Below, piece after piece: positions 35,142-43,428 of a stretch of DNA of 64,000 nucleotides. A program made the position numbers and the translations under genes. This DNA comes from Streptomyces diastatochromogenes (lineage in GTDB: Bacteria > Actinomycetota > Actinomycetes > Streptomycetales > Streptomycetaceae). The notes under the pieces are model-generated. The model was not told the origin of the DNA, made no database searches, and saw only the letters and a program-made list of their open reading frames with translations. Location of the stretch: the NCBI GenBank assembly GCA_026913215.1, contig JAPTYK010000007.1, forward strand, positions 310,001-374,000, given 5' to 3'. Every line of letters starts with the position of its first letter. Position 1 is the first letter of the stretch.

Positions 35142-35674
35142 GTGACCAAGACCGGCAGCGACTACCTCAAGCGCAAGGCCCGGGAGATCGCCCGTACGAC
35201 CGGGCGCCGCTTCCCGACGTCCTCGCCCAGCTGCGCCGCGAGCGTGACCACGCCTCGGCCGGCCGCCGACCGCGTACTCCCTCGACGGAACTCGTCCTGC
35301 GCTGCCGCGGCTTCGCACACCCCATCGACGGAGGACGCTGCGCCCAGCCCGCCGGCCACCCCGGCCACTGGACGTGGTGCGGGCCCGAGCCGCACTTCGC
35401 TGCCTACGTCTGGCAGGGCTACGTCGAGGCCCGGGACGCGGCCGAGCACGCCAAGCACGAAGCGTGGCTGGCGTCCCTAACCCCGCAGCAGCGCGCCGAG
35501 TACGAAGCCGAGAACGAAGCCGCCTACCACCAGGCCATGGCCGACGAGGCCGCCGAGCCCTACGACCCGGACGAGGACAGGCGCATCGAGTACGCGCTCG
35601 ACGCGGCCGACGAGGAACGCTGGGCCGACGAAGCCGAGGCCGACGGTTTCGAGTACGACGAGGAGTACCGGTGA
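35142..35674 (+). CDS. Hypothetical protein, about 177 aa (frameshifted)
   Basis: GTG at 35142. Adding one C to CCC at 35213-35215 joins VTKTGSDYLKRKAREIARTT to FPDVLAQLRRERDHA and an open frame to 35674. The middle carries CRGFAHPIDGGRCAQPAGHPGHW, a cysteine/histidine-rich segment, and the C-terminal 80 residues are strongly acidic helix (EYEAENEAAYHQAMADEAAEP). The stop overlaps the next start (GTGA), which supports the corrected frame. Unknown function. Confidence 0.55.
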
Positions 35675-36216
35675 ACTACTGGAAGATCGTGCAGGAACGC
35701 GCAGCCGAGTGCTGGGTGGCCCACACCCAGCCGGGTGCCTCGTCGCTGGCCGGCCTGCCGGCGATGGCGACCCACGCCGAACAGTTCGGCTTCTCCTACA
35801 CCCTGCATGTCGCGCAGATGCTTCTGTCCGGCGTCGTCTTCAAGAGGTGCCCGGACCGACTCCGCACGGCCGCCGGTGTCCCGGACCTGAAGCGCCTGGT
35901 GCTCGATCGCGCCGATGCAGCCACCACGCTCACCGTGGCCGAAGACCTGCGGGCCGTGCGGGGCATGCGGCTCGACGAGGCTCTCGAGCACGTCGAGGAC
36001 CTGGTGTCGGCCACCGCCCGCGCCCGGGTAGTCGTGCAGAGCGTGCTGGAGCAGGTCCCACGTGGCGCGGAGGGCCGGGCCCGGATGCTGGACATCCTCT
36101 TCGAGCTACGCGGCAACCCGACAGCCATCGCCGGGGTCCTGGCCCTCACCGGCAACGCCATGTCAGCGGTTATCGTCCCGCAGAGCCGTAACACCGCGGA
36201 CGGAGAACCGACGTGA
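35671..36216 (+). CDS. Hypothetical protein, 181 aa
   Basis: GTG start overlapping the preceding stop. Helical throughout (LHVAQMLLSGVVFKRCPDRLRTAAGVPDLKRLVL; LDEALEHVEDLVSATARARVVVQSVLEQV), soluble, no recognised domain. Both ends overlap neighbours by 4 nt, so it is the second of four coupled genes (35142-37384). Confidence 0.55.
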   Translation: MNYWKIVQERAAECWVAHTQPGASSLAGLPAMATHAEQFGFSYTLHVAQMLLSGVVFKRCPDRLRTAAGVPDLKRLVLDRADAATTLTVAEDLRAVRGMRLDEALEHVEDLVSATARARVVVQSVLEQVPRGAEGRARMLDILFELRGNPTAIAGVLALTGNAMSAVIVPQSRNTADGEPT

Positions 36217-36890
36217 CCACGACCAGTACGGCGCTCAAGTCCTACGGCCCCATGCAATTCCCCGACCGAGCCGGCCTGCACCTGTGGCAGTTCGAACGCG
36301 CCCGGCGCCTCGGCCTGATCCCCGGCCCTGACGTCAACGGTAAGCGCTGGTCGCACGCCGTGTTCGACGACGCCATCGCCCGCATCGACACCATCAAGCA
36401 GGCCACCGGAACACTCCCGGACGTCGGCGCCGCCCGGGCCGAACGACACCTCGCCGACCGCTTCTCGATCACCGTCCATTCCGGCACGGCCGCCGAGCTC
36501 GCCCGGCGGGGCCACCTTCCCGTCAGGGGGGAATACCACGCCCGCCCGCTCTACTGCGGCCTCGCTCTGGAAACCTTCCGCGACCGCCGTACGGTCCAAC
36601 GCGCCTCGGCCGCGGGCCGCCTACACCTGCGCGACGCGGCGGCGAAGACCCTCGGCGTGAGGGAGAGCGACTTCGACCACCTCCTTCGGGCCGGCTTGCT
36701 CACCCATTCCGAGATCGTCGAGGGACGGCACCACACTCTGGTTCGCCTCTACCGTCAGGCCGACCTGGACCGGCTCCTCCGGAGCCACCGCATCGACTGG
36801 CGGGCTGTCCACGCGACCCCCAAGGGCCATCGATCCCCGCTCGCTGCCCTCCCCACCAAGAAGCGCACCGATGGGGCGACGGGCGGATGA
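36213..36890 (+). CDS. Putative DNA-binding protein, 225 aa
   Basis: GTG start overlapping the preceding stop. Short HTH/MerR-like segments recur: LHLWQFERARRLGLIPGPDVNGKRWS at residues 22-47 and LHLRDAAAKTLGVRESDFDHLLRAGLLTHSE near 135-165, each a helix-turn-helix followed by a wing. This suggests a two-HTH excisionase- or MerR-like binder; the exact family is not certain. Overlaps the next gene by ATGA. Confidence 0.55.
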   Translation: MTTTSTALKSYGPMQFPDRAGLHLWQFERARRLGLIPGPDVNGKRWSHAVFDDAIARIDTIKQATGTLPDVGAARAERHLADRFSITVHSGTAAELARRGHLPVRGEYHARPLYCGLALETFRDRRTVQRASAAGRLHLRDAAAKTLGVRESDFDHLLRAGLLTHSEIVEGRHHTLVRLYRQADLDRLLRSHRIDWRAVHATPKGHRSPLAALPTKKRTDGATGG

Positions 36891-37384
36891 ACACGCAGCT
36901 CGACGACCTCTTGCAGAAGCTCTCGCTGCTGGACCGGCTGGAGTTGGTGCGCCGGGTGCGGGTGGCCTCCCTGACACTGCACGTCGGCGACCGGGTGAGG
37001 GCCAGCCACCGCCTTCGGGGCTCATACCCGGACGAGGACCTGGAGGCTGAAGAGGGGTGGGGCGCGGAGCCGGCGGACTACTGCCTCACCCATGACGTGC
37101 CAGCCGGGGCGCTCGGCCGCGTGACGCTGGTCCGGCAGTACGTCACCCCGTTCCCGTACTGCATTCGCTTCGACAACGACGTCGAGTTGGGCCTAGCCGA
37201 GGGCGATGTCTTCCGCGTCCCCGAGCAGCCCTCGGAACGACAGCGGGAACAAGACGAGGCGCTTTGGCACGTCCCAGCCGACGGGGCGTTCACCACATAC
37301 TGCTGCCGCTGGATCGACCGGCTCAGCCGGATGTGCCCGCAGTTCAAGGGCCACCCAGGTCCGTGCGGGCTGCCACCGCAGTGA
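36887..37384 (+). CDS. Hypothetical protein, 165 aa
   Basis: ATG overlapping the preceding stop. A helix at the start (LDDLLQKLSLLDRLELVRRVRVASL) is followed by a beta-barrel-like body (YCLTHDVPAGALGRVTLVRQYVTPFPYCIRFDNDVE) and a C-terminal CCRWIDRLSRMCPQFKGHPGPC cysteine pattern. Last of the coupled four-gene operon. Unknown function. Confidence 0.5.
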   Translation: MNTQLDDLLQKLSLLDRLELVRRVRVASLTLHVGDRVRASHRLRGSYPDEDLEAEEGWGAEPADYCLTHDVPAGALGRVTLVRQYVTPFPYCIRFDNDVELGLAEGDVFRVPEQPSERQREQDEALWHVPADGAFTTYCCRWIDRLSRMCPQFKGHPGPCGLPPQ

Positions 37385-37466
37385 CGGTATCGTCCCGGCC
37401 CCAGCCACCACGCCGCACGAGCATCAGCGAGCGCGCAGAGCGTTTCCGAGTCGATGCCACCACCCC

Positions 37467-37494
37467 GTCGGCCGTGCACCGGTGCACGGCCGAC
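37467..37494 (+). terminator. Perfect 28-bp palindrome
   Basis: Fourteen bases pair with the next fourteen, 82 nt after the operon end. It probably terminates the operon; as a perfect dyad it could also be an operator. Confidence 0.6.
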
Positions 37495-37561
37495 GCCTGC
37501 TGCACTCGCTAGAGCACCCCATGCCCCCCTCCAGGACGACCGTGTTCACGGCCGAGGAGGG

Positions 37562-37583
37562 TGTCCGCTTTACCCGGCACAGT
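37562..37583 (+). promoter_or_regulatory. TGTCCG-N10-CACAGT promoter-like site 5
   Basis: GAGGGTGTCCG with CTTTA behind; TGTCCG at 37562-37567, 10 nt, then CACAGT at 37578-37583; ATG 42 nt downstream. Confidence 0.55.
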
Positions 37584-37625
37584 GCTCCCTGCATCGGCTT
37601 CAGCGGCAGACCCCCGGAGAGCATC

Positions 37626-38480
37626 ATGAACCACACTTCCGAGACCGGCCTTGAGAAGGCGACCGAGCCGGAGACGGGCGTCATCACCGGCGTCGTCGTC
37701 GATGACCCGGGCACACCCTGTACTCCGGAGTACGCACGGACTCTGACGGAGCGCGCCCTGCATCTGGCCGACGAGCTGGACGGCACGATGACGGAGATCG
37801 TCCGTGTGAAGGCATGGGAGCCCTTGGGCTACCGAGACCCGCGCGAGTACGTACTCAAGGAGTTCACCAACTCCTCCCGAGCGCACCGCTACCGACTGGC
37901 GCGCTTCGCCGCCTTCGCCCACCAGCTGACCGAACGGCTCGGTGACGACGCCTTGGAGCTGCAGCTGACCGAGCGCGCCCTGCGCCAGGTCGCTCCGAGC
38001 CGTGACGCCGAAGTGATCAATGCTCTGGAGAGCCGCCTGGCCGATGCCGATAGTTCGGAGGACATGGACGAGGCGGTGAACGAGACGCTCCGTGCGCACT
38101 CTCGAAACGCGCCACCGGAGGAGGACATGTGGGCCGGCGAGGACGAACCCCAGGCCCGGCAGGGCGGTGCGGCCCCCGCCTCGCGGCGCGACGACAGCGA
38201 GGGCTGGGGCGCTGATACCGACTTCGACTCTGACGGCTTCGATGACGAGCCACAGGAGCCTGTCCAGCCTGCCGTCGCGCCCCCGAGCAAGGCCGCTCTG
38301 GCGGAAGCTGACCGCTACGAGGAGTTCTTGCGCGCGATGCGCGTGATCGCCGCGACGGGCGGCGAGCTCCCCGGCATCCTCGACAACGCCGATGAGCCTG
38401 AGGAGAAGGAGCTGATGGAGCTGGCGCAGAAGGTGGGCGGGGTCGCCGCAGCTACGGAGGAAGCACTCAGCGCCCTGTGA
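37626..38480 (+). CDS. Hypothetical protein with LGY helix motif, 284 aa
   Basis: ATG at 37626, 42 nt behind promoter-like site 5. The N-terminal domain (residues 35-140) has a helix and then EPLGYRDPREYVLKEFTNSSRAHRYRLARFAAFAHQL, reminiscent of actinobacterial plasmid proteins with a W..LGY..WREY motif that carry HTH-like folds. A long acidic, disordered stretch (about 155-220) and a C-terminal helical pair follow. It may be a DNA-binding regulator or partition-type adaptor; function is inferred only. Overlaps an optional start of the next gene by 4 nt. Confidence 0.55.
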   Translation: MNHTSETGLEKATEPETGVITGVVVDDPGTPCTPEYARTLTERALHLADELDGTMTEIVRVKAWEPLGYRDPREYVLKEFTNSSRAHRYRLARFAAFAHQLTERLGDDALELQLTERALRQVAPSRDAEVINALESRLADADSSEDMDEAVNETLRAHSRNAPPEEDMWAGEDEPQARQGGAAPASRRDDSEGWGADTDFDSDGFDDEPQEPVQPAVAPPSKAALAEADRYEEFLRAMRVIAATGGELPGILDNADEPEEKELMELAQKVGGVAAATEEALSAL

Positions 38481-38605
38481 CCGAGGGCGCGCACCAGACG
38501 CTGCGGGCGGTGGAAGGCGCCGAGGCGGTTCTCGCGAGAGATTCGCTTCTGCCAGGTACAGCCCGAAGCTGTGGCCCTCATCCCGCCTCAGCCTCGGAGG
38601 ACCTC

Positions 38606-39037
38606 GTGTTCACGGCCCGCCACGCTCGCCCCCGCCGCATCACGGCTCAGCAGTTCACCCACGCTCTGGCGTCGAGCGACGTCGTGCGGGAGATTCAGGC
38701 GGCCACGGGCCTGGTGCACCGCTACGAGGCATACGGCCTGAGCCGAAGCAGCGCCGGTTGGGTCGCGGAGGACCACCTGCGCCGGGCGCTGTTCCGGTTC
38801 CAGCAGTTGGTGGACGCTTACGTTGCCGGAGCGCGAACGTGGGCGGGCCGAGCGTGGCGACGGCGCCAGACGCGCGACGTGCTGGAGAGCATGCGTGAGG
38901 CGCTGTGGTTCACCATGCGGATGCAGGAGCCGATTGAGCTGTTCTGGCCGCCCGCCCTCTTCTACCGCAACGTCAGGACCACCGTGCTCGATCAGGCCAT
39001 GCTGCTGCTCGATGAAGCGGAGCTCACAGCCGCATGA
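38606..39037 (+). CDS. Hypothetical helical protein, 143 aa
   Basis: GTG at 38606 has GGAGG 5 nt upstream; the alternative GTG at 38477 overlaps the preceding stop (coupling) and would add 43 residues. The chain is helical (ITAQQFTHALASSDVVREIQAATG; LRRALFRFQQLVDAYVAGARTWAGRAWRRR), with amphipathic character but no clear membrane segment. No family recognised. Confidence 0.5.
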   Translation: MFTARHARPRRITAQQFTHALASSDVVREIQAATGLVHRYEAYGLSRSSAGWVAEDHLRRALFRFQQLVDAYVAGARTWAGRAWRRRQTRDVLESMREALWFTMRMQEPIELFWPPALFYRNVRTTVLDQAMLLLDEAELTAA

Positions 39038-39088
39038 TGGCACCTACGGCAAGGCCGAACCGGCGAGATCCGAACCAGAAGAGGGACT

Positions 39089-39445
39089 GTGCTTCAAGAC
39101 CGAGCTCGACTCGGCGCTGATGGGATCACTCAACCGGTGCCAGCTCCTCTCTACCAGGCTGACTACCTGAAGCTGCTCGGCGCCGGCATCCTCATCGACC
39201 GCCGCGGTCTCGCCCTGGGCACCGCGGAGTGCGGCTGGGCGTGCGGTGGTCTCACCGACGGCTTCACGTGTCCGCTGAGCCTGAGCTGCCCTCTGTGCCA
39301 CGCCCAGCCGTCCCAGCGATGCCGCCGACCGAGCGGACATGATGCAGACCCACACGTCGGCCGGCTTCATGAGGCTGGAGCGATCGACCGGCAGCGCGAG
39401 GAACGTAGTGACCCAACGCTGCCAGCCCCTTGGCCTGCGGAATGA
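39089..39445 (+). CDS. Zinc-finger domain protein, 118 aa
   Basis: GTG with an AGAGGGAC site. The C-terminal CPLCHAQPSQRCRRPSGHDADPHVGRLHEAG matches a zinc-binding motif frequent in actinobacterial and phage proteins (CPxCxxxPxxxCRxPSGxxxxPHxxR). Earlier cysteines (CGWACGG) may help. Probably a small nucleic-acid-binding protein; role unknown. Convergent with the glycosyltransferase gene 30 nt downstream. Confidence 0.6.
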   Translation: MLQDRARLGADGITQPVPAPLYQADYLKLLGAGILIDRRGLALGTAECGWACGGLTDGFTCPLSLSCPLCHAQPSQRCRRPSGHDADPHVGRLHEAGAIDRQREERSDPTLPAPWPAE

Positions 39446-39475
39446 TTCAGCAGGCACCGCCGCCCGGGCTTGCAG

Positions 39476-40273
39476 TCAGACCAGTGACTTCGCTTCGTTC
39501 AGGCCGTCTGGCGAGTGCAGCGCCCGGTAGAGAGCGCGTTCGGCGCGACCTTGGTTCCAGGCGTGCGTACGCGCGTCGAACTCCGCCTGATCGCGGTAAC
39601 CCGCGTCGGCTGTCCACTGGTCATCATGGTCGCGCCGGTGGTAGACAACTGCGGGCAGCAGTTCCCCGGCACTGCGGCCCGTGACCCCCATGACGTAGGT
39701 GTAGTCCTCACCCTTGTGCAACCCGCCATGGCCTACGGCCCGAGCGAGCTGGGTGTCGGTGAGGAGCATGCAGTGCCCCAACGGGGGCTTGCTACCAGTG
39801 GCCGTCGGCCAGTACGTCCAGACGTCTCCGGGCTCGTGCCTTCCGACCGGGGTCGGGCACATCCACGTCTCCAGGCTTCCGTCGACCCGCCAGTCGGCGG
39901 ACCAGCCAGCGACCCACCGGAGCTCACTGTCCATGGCACGGTCGTACCGCACAGCGAGTGAACGCTCGGGCAGCCGATCGTCATCGTCGGCGAAGGCGAC
40001 GAAGCGTGCGGACACGTAGTTCAGCGCCGTATTCCGAGCCGGCGCGGGACCCGGATCGGGCCGGGCGCAGACCCGCACTCGATGGTCCTTAGCGATCAGC
40101 TCGGGGATACGCTCCGGATCCGCGCGGGGGCCATTCGGCGCGATGATCCATTCCCACGTCACCTCTGTCTGCCAGCGGAGACTCTCATAGAGCTCCTCCA
40201 GGTAGGCGAGACGGCGGTTGCTCAGGCCGGTCGGGGTGATGACGGCGACAGCCGGTTCGTCGGTGTAGGGCAT
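39476..40273 (-). CDS. Family 2-like glycosyltransferase
   Basis: 265 residues from an ATG at 40273 (the in-frame extension to 40372 lacks a ribosome site). A GT-A fold is evident: VAVITPTGLSNRRLAYLEELYESLR opening, ARNTALNYVSARFVAFADDDD with the DxD metal-binding motif, and a downstream GEDYTYVM region. Such enzymes move a sugar from a nucleotide donor to a carbohydrate, lipid or protein. There is no membrane helix. It lies downstream of an unknown gene on the same strand and near secreted proteins, so modifying a surface protein is possible but not shown. Confidence 0.7.
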   Translation of the reverse strand: MPYTDEPAVAVITPTGLSNRRLAYLEELYESLRWQTEVTWEWIIAPNGPRADPERIPELIAKDHRVRVCARPDPGPAPARNTALNYVSARFVAFADDDDRLPERSLAVRYDRAMDSELRWVAGWSADWRVDGSLETWMCPTPVGRHEPGDVWTYWPTATGSKPPLGHCMLLTDTQLARAVGHGGLHKGEDYTYVMGVTGRSAGELLPAVVYHRRDHDDQWTADAGYRDQAEFDARTHAWNQGRAERALYRALHSPDGLNEAKSLV

Positions 40274-40313
40274 GTGCAACTCCGATGTGGTGCAGGTCGG
40301 GTGGTAAGAGGGG

Positions 40314-40676
40314 CTATGCGACGCGGCCGGCCGTCGGCTGCTGCTGTCCGGGGCGCTCCGCCCAACTGCCAATCAGTGCCGAAGGTCGCAGCGCGATCAG
40401 ACGTGCGGAGCGGGGCAACTGCTCGGCATACGCCGCCAGCGCTGATTCGTCGTCGAGCGGGTCGGGTGCGAGTTGCGCGAGGGCGACCAGCAGCTGTACC
40501 GACTCGTCCTCGTCTTGGTCCAAACCGGACCAGCGCAGGACCAGGAGGTCATCGCGTTCTGTGGCCCGCTGGGGGCGGGCCCAGGGCGCCGCCTGCTTCC
40601 ATCCGCTGCTGTCCAATACGACAACGGGGAAGATCACACCGAGGCCGTAGTGGGCGGCCAAGGGTGGTCGGTTCAC
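40314..40676 (-). CDS. Hypothetical protein, 120 aa
   Basis: GTG at 40676 with GGAAGGAGA upstream. An alpha/beta sequence (GLGVIFPVVVLDSSGWKQAAPW; SVQLLVALAQLAPDPLDDESALAAYAEQLP), soluble, not recognised. It precedes the glycosyltransferase by 40 nt on the same strand and may be co-transcribed with it. Confidence 0.5.
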   Translation of the reverse strand: MNRPPLAAHYGLGVIFPVVVLDSSGWKQAAPWARPQRATERDDLLVLRWSGLDQDEDESVQLLVALAQLAPDPLDDESALAAYAEQLPRSARLIALRPSALIGSWAERPGQQQPTAGRVA

Positions 40677-40761
40677 GGAATGTGTCTCCTTCCGAGGCTC
40701 CGCAGGGAGGGGAGGACTCAGGTGGCGTTTCAGGAATCGGTGGAACTTGGCCGTGTTGGGC

Positions 40762-40799
40762 TGGGTGGGCCCTGACACGAGAGCGACAGGGCCCACCCA
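40762..40799 (-). terminator. Hairpin terminator
   Basis: A perfect 13-bp stem (40762-40774 with 40787-40799) just downstream of the minus-strand SH3b gene. Confidence 0.7.
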
Positions 40800-40830
40800 T
40801 GGCGTGAGGGCCAAAAGCCCTGTGGTGCGG

Positions 40831-41175
40831 TTAGTCCAGTTGCATTGGCACCGAGATGTAGTAGGCGCTGATCCATCCGGTCTTGCCCGAGTTGGCGCCG
40901 CTGCGGACCTTGATGTGGGCCCAGGTGCCGCTCTTTGCGTAGCAGGCCACCGTGATCTTGGTGTCGGTGCGCAGCAGGCCCAGGGACGTGTAGCTGGTGC
41001 TCGGGCCGTTGCGGAGGTGGACGGTGGTTGAGGTCCAGGCGGTGTAGTCGGCCACGTTCTTGGTGCACGCGGTGGAGCCGACTGCGGATGCGGGAGCGGC
41101 GAGGGCGGTGGCTCCACCGAGCATGAGGGCTGTGACCGCGGTGGCGGTCGCGGCCCGGCGGGTCAGAGGTCGCAT
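40831..41175 (-). CDS. Secreted SH3b-domain protein, 114 aa
   Basis: ATG with GAAGGAAG upstream. A signal peptide spans residues 1-31 (RRAATATAVTALMLGGATALAAPASA). The remaining 80 residues form a bacterial SH3 domain: TTVHLRNGPSTSYTSLGLLRTDTKITVACYAKSGTWAHIKV with two cysteines that may form a disulphide. SH3b domains bind peptidoglycan or cell-wall polymers. A related secreted SH3b protein lies on the other strand at 42553-42897, with the LAxTG protein between them. Confidence 0.8.
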   Translation of the reverse strand: MRPLTRRAATATAVTALMLGGATALAAPASAVGSTACTKNVADYTAWTSTTVHLRNGPSTSYTSLGLLRTDTKITVACYAKSGTWAHIKVRSGANSGKTGWISAYYISVPMQLD

Positions 41176-41474
41176 GGATTACTTCCTTCGTTGTCGAGAG
41201 ACGGCGTTCGGCTGGCGGCGCGAGACATCCTCGGCGGTGCGCGAGCCTCTGGAGGGCGTCGAAGAGGCACCGGTGGGACCTGTGCCGGCACTGCGAGCCC
41301 CGCTGGGTGGGTCGGAAGCTGTGAACTACTCATGTCCTGAACGTATGAAGCAGAGCGGACAGGCTCTTCTGACGCCGAGTGCTGTGCCGAGGCGCTGACG
41401 ACGGGGGCCCAACAGGACAGTGGTCACCACCCCGGCGCGTGGTCGAGGCCGCCGGCAATGCGCTTCGAGGGAGG

Positions 41475-41496
41475 TGTCCGCTTCCGTTCCTACTGT
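41475..41496 (+). promoter_or_regulatory. TGTCCG-N10-TACTGT promoter-like site 6
   Basis: GGAGGTGTCCG; TGTCCG at 41475-41480, 10 nt, then TACTGT at 41491-41496; ATG 65 nt downstream. It lies in the 386-nt divergent region 41176-41561, in which I see no other feature. Confidence 0.55.
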
Positions 41497-41561
41497 GCGT
41501 CTCGTTGGAGATCGTCGATCCGCGGCGGCCTGCCAACGTGCGATGAAGGGCAGCGAGACGC

Positions 41562-42436
41562 ATGAGTAAGAGGAGTACGACGCCGCGCCGGCGCATGATG
41601 CGGGCGGCCTCGGCCGCCGTCATGGCAGTCGGCGTGCTGGGCGTCGCCACCACCGGTGCCTCGGCCGCAGAGGTGAGCGCCACGGCGCAGGTGAAGGCCG
41701 ATGCGGCCGGGGACGAAGGGGCCAAGGCCGACGCGAAGACGGTCGTGACGCCCGCAGACGACCCGACCGACCCGGGCACGGACCCGGGAACCGATCCCGG
41801 CACGGACCCGGGCACCGACCCGGGAACCGATCCCGGTACGGACCCGGGCACCGACCCGGGAACCGATCCCGGTACGGACCCGGGCACCGACCGGGAACCG
41901 ATCCCGGTACGGACCCGGGTACGGACCCGGGAACCGATCCCGGTACGGACCCGGGCACCGATCCCGGTACGGACCCGGGCACCGACCCGAAGCCGGACCC
42001 GAAGCCGGACCCGAAGCCGGACCCGAAGCCGGACCCGAAGCCGGACCCGAAGCCCGACCCGAAGCCCGACCCGAAGCCCGACCCGAAGCCCGACCCGAAG
42101 CCCGACCCGAAGCCCGACCCGAGCGTCGACCCCACCCCGGACCCGACCTCAAACCCTGGGGGTGGCGGCGAGTCGACGCCGGGGTCCGGGTCGGGCGGGC
42201 CGGCGGGTGAGGCAGCTGGCAACGGCAAGTCCGAAGCGAGCAAGGTGTCCGACACCACGCAGAACGTGGCGGACAGCAAGCCGAGCGGATCGCTCGCCCA
42301 TACCGGAGCGGACGGCAACACCCAGCTCGGCCTGGCGGCAGGTGGGTTGCTTTCGGCCGGCGTTGCCGCCCTCGGAGTCGCCGGCATCAACAAGCGCCGC
42401 GCCGCTCGAGGCGCCGGCAAGCCCGACGCCGCGTAA
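41562..42436 (+). CDS. LAxTG-anchored Pro/Asp repeat surface protein (frameshifted)
   Basis: About 291 residues once a C is restored at 41891-41892, where every other repeat unit reads GACCC but this one reads GACC. A signal peptide (residues 1-36, AAVMAVGVLGVATTGASAA) is followed by PGTD repeats, then PKPD repeats, a Gly/Ser segment and a complete class E sorting signal: LAHTG (42293-42307), hydrophobic helix and RRAAR tail. It should be covalently anchored by the class E sortase encoded at 14870-15748. The repeats probably act as a stalk or wall-spanning spacer. Uncorrected, the frame loses the sorting signal and runs to 42467. Confidence 0.8.
41772..42123 (+). repeat. Tandem PGTD and PKPD coding repeats
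   Basis: Twelve-nucleotide units encoding PGTD dominate up to about 41985 and units encoding PKPD follow. They are in-frame coding repeats of a wall-spanning region and not a CRISPR array. Repeat number is likely to vary between strains. Confidence 0.8.
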
Positions 42437-42454
42437 CGCCACATCGCAACCGAT

Positions 42455-42489
42455 CAGGCGGGGGTGAGAACACCCCTTACCCCCGCCTG
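42455..42489 (+). terminator. Hairpin terminator
   Basis: An 11-bp stem (42455-42465 with 42479-42489) after the LAxTG protein. Confidence 0.7.
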
Positions 42490-42552
42490 CTCAGGCGAGT
42501 CGCATTTATGGCTTTTGTTCAGGAAGCACCAGCGATCGAAGGAGCAGCACTC

Positions 42553-42897
42553 ATGAAGTCCATCCGCCGTTTCACCACCGTCGCCCTGTCCGCGGCCCTC
42601 ATGGCCGGCGGGGCGGCAGCCCTGGCACCGGCAGCGTCGGCGGCCACCGCCTCCAGCTGCACCTACAACCTGACGGACCACAACGCCCAGGTCGACGGGA
42701 ACGGAATCAACTACCGATCGGGCCCGGGGACGTCGTACGCCTCCAAGGGATTCCTCTACGACGGCGACGACCTGCGCATCTACTGCGGCAAGGGTGACTG
42801 GTACTACGGCAAGTTGATCTACCGGTCCAAGAGCGGCATGGCCGCGAACACGTACGGCTGGATACGCAAGGACATGCTCCTCAGCCTCGCCGGCTAG
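42553..42897 (+). CDS. Secreted SH3b-domain protein, 114 aa
   Basis: ATG at 42553 with a GAAGGAG site. Signal peptide residues 1-31 (VALSAALMAGGAAALAPAASAAT). The mature part is an SH3b domain (INYRSGPGTSYASKGFLYDGDDLRIYCGKGDWYYGKLIY) with a likely disulphide. It resembles the oppositely oriented protein at 40831-41175, suggesting a small family of secreted wall binders near the sortase substrate. A 13-bp terminator hairpin follows. Confidence 0.78.
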   Translation: MKSIRRFTTVALSAALMAGGAAALAPAASAATASSCTYNLTDHNAQVDGNGINYRSGPGTSYASKGFLYDGDDLRIYCGKGDWYYGKLIYRSKSGMAANTYGWIRKDMLLSLAG

Positions 42898-42982
42898 CCG
42901 AACCTGCCAGGCGGTGCGAGCTGTCACCGCTGGGCCCTCCGTATACGCGATGCCCGCAACGCGGGCTCCCTGCGCACGTACA

Positions 42983-43016
42983 GGCGGTGCCCCGGCCCCA
43001 GTGCCGGGGCACCGCC
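42983..43016 (+). terminator. Hairpin terminator
   Basis: A perfect 13-bp stem (42983-42995 with 43004-43016) with an 8-nt loop. Confidence 0.7.
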
Positions 43017-43079
43017 CACCCCTCCAGACCGCTGATGCCCTCTGCGGCCCACTTGGTCATGCCACGAAGAGGAGACGCA

Positions 43080-43298
43080 GTGTCACCCGCTCAGCCAGCG
43101 CACCGGTCCCAACAGGTCCCGGGCGCACGCACCACCCTTCCCGGGCGAGCCCGTCGGCAGCCGCTGTCACCTCGACCGGTTTGGCAAGACGTCTTCCTCG
43201 AACCCCGGTACGACCCGGCGATTCAGCAGGAGATCGACGCCGACCTCGAGCTGGAACAAGAGATCGCACCTCCACGAAGACGAAGCGGTCGGGGCTGA
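43080..43298 (+). CDS. Small hypothetical protein, 72 aa
   Basis: GTG with AAGAGGAGA upstream. A basic, Pro/Arg/Gln-rich N-terminal half leads to WQDVFLEPRYDPAIQQEIDADLELEQEIA and an Arg-rich end. No signal, no cysteine, no known family. It opens the run of genes that includes the two MFS transporters and the TrpA-like protein, so it may be functionally tied to them (inference). Confidence 0.45.
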   Translation: MSPAQPAHRSQQVPGARTTLPGRARRQPLSPRPVWQDVFLEPRYDPAIQQEIDADLELEQEIAPPRRRSGRG

Positions 43299-43428
43299 GC
43301 ATCGCGGCGCTCGAACTTGTCCGTCGGGTTCCAGAGACGGCCGCCAGGTCCGGGCTCAATCCGGGCCACCCACCCCTCTCCCACCAGCACAACCGGGCGT
43401 TCGCCCCTCAAGTATCCGGAGCAGCTGC

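Noticed and set aside
41772..42123. Regular short repeats suggesting a CRISPR array
   Set aside because: The units are 12 nt, tandem and in frame, encoding PGTD and PKPD; there are no spacers.
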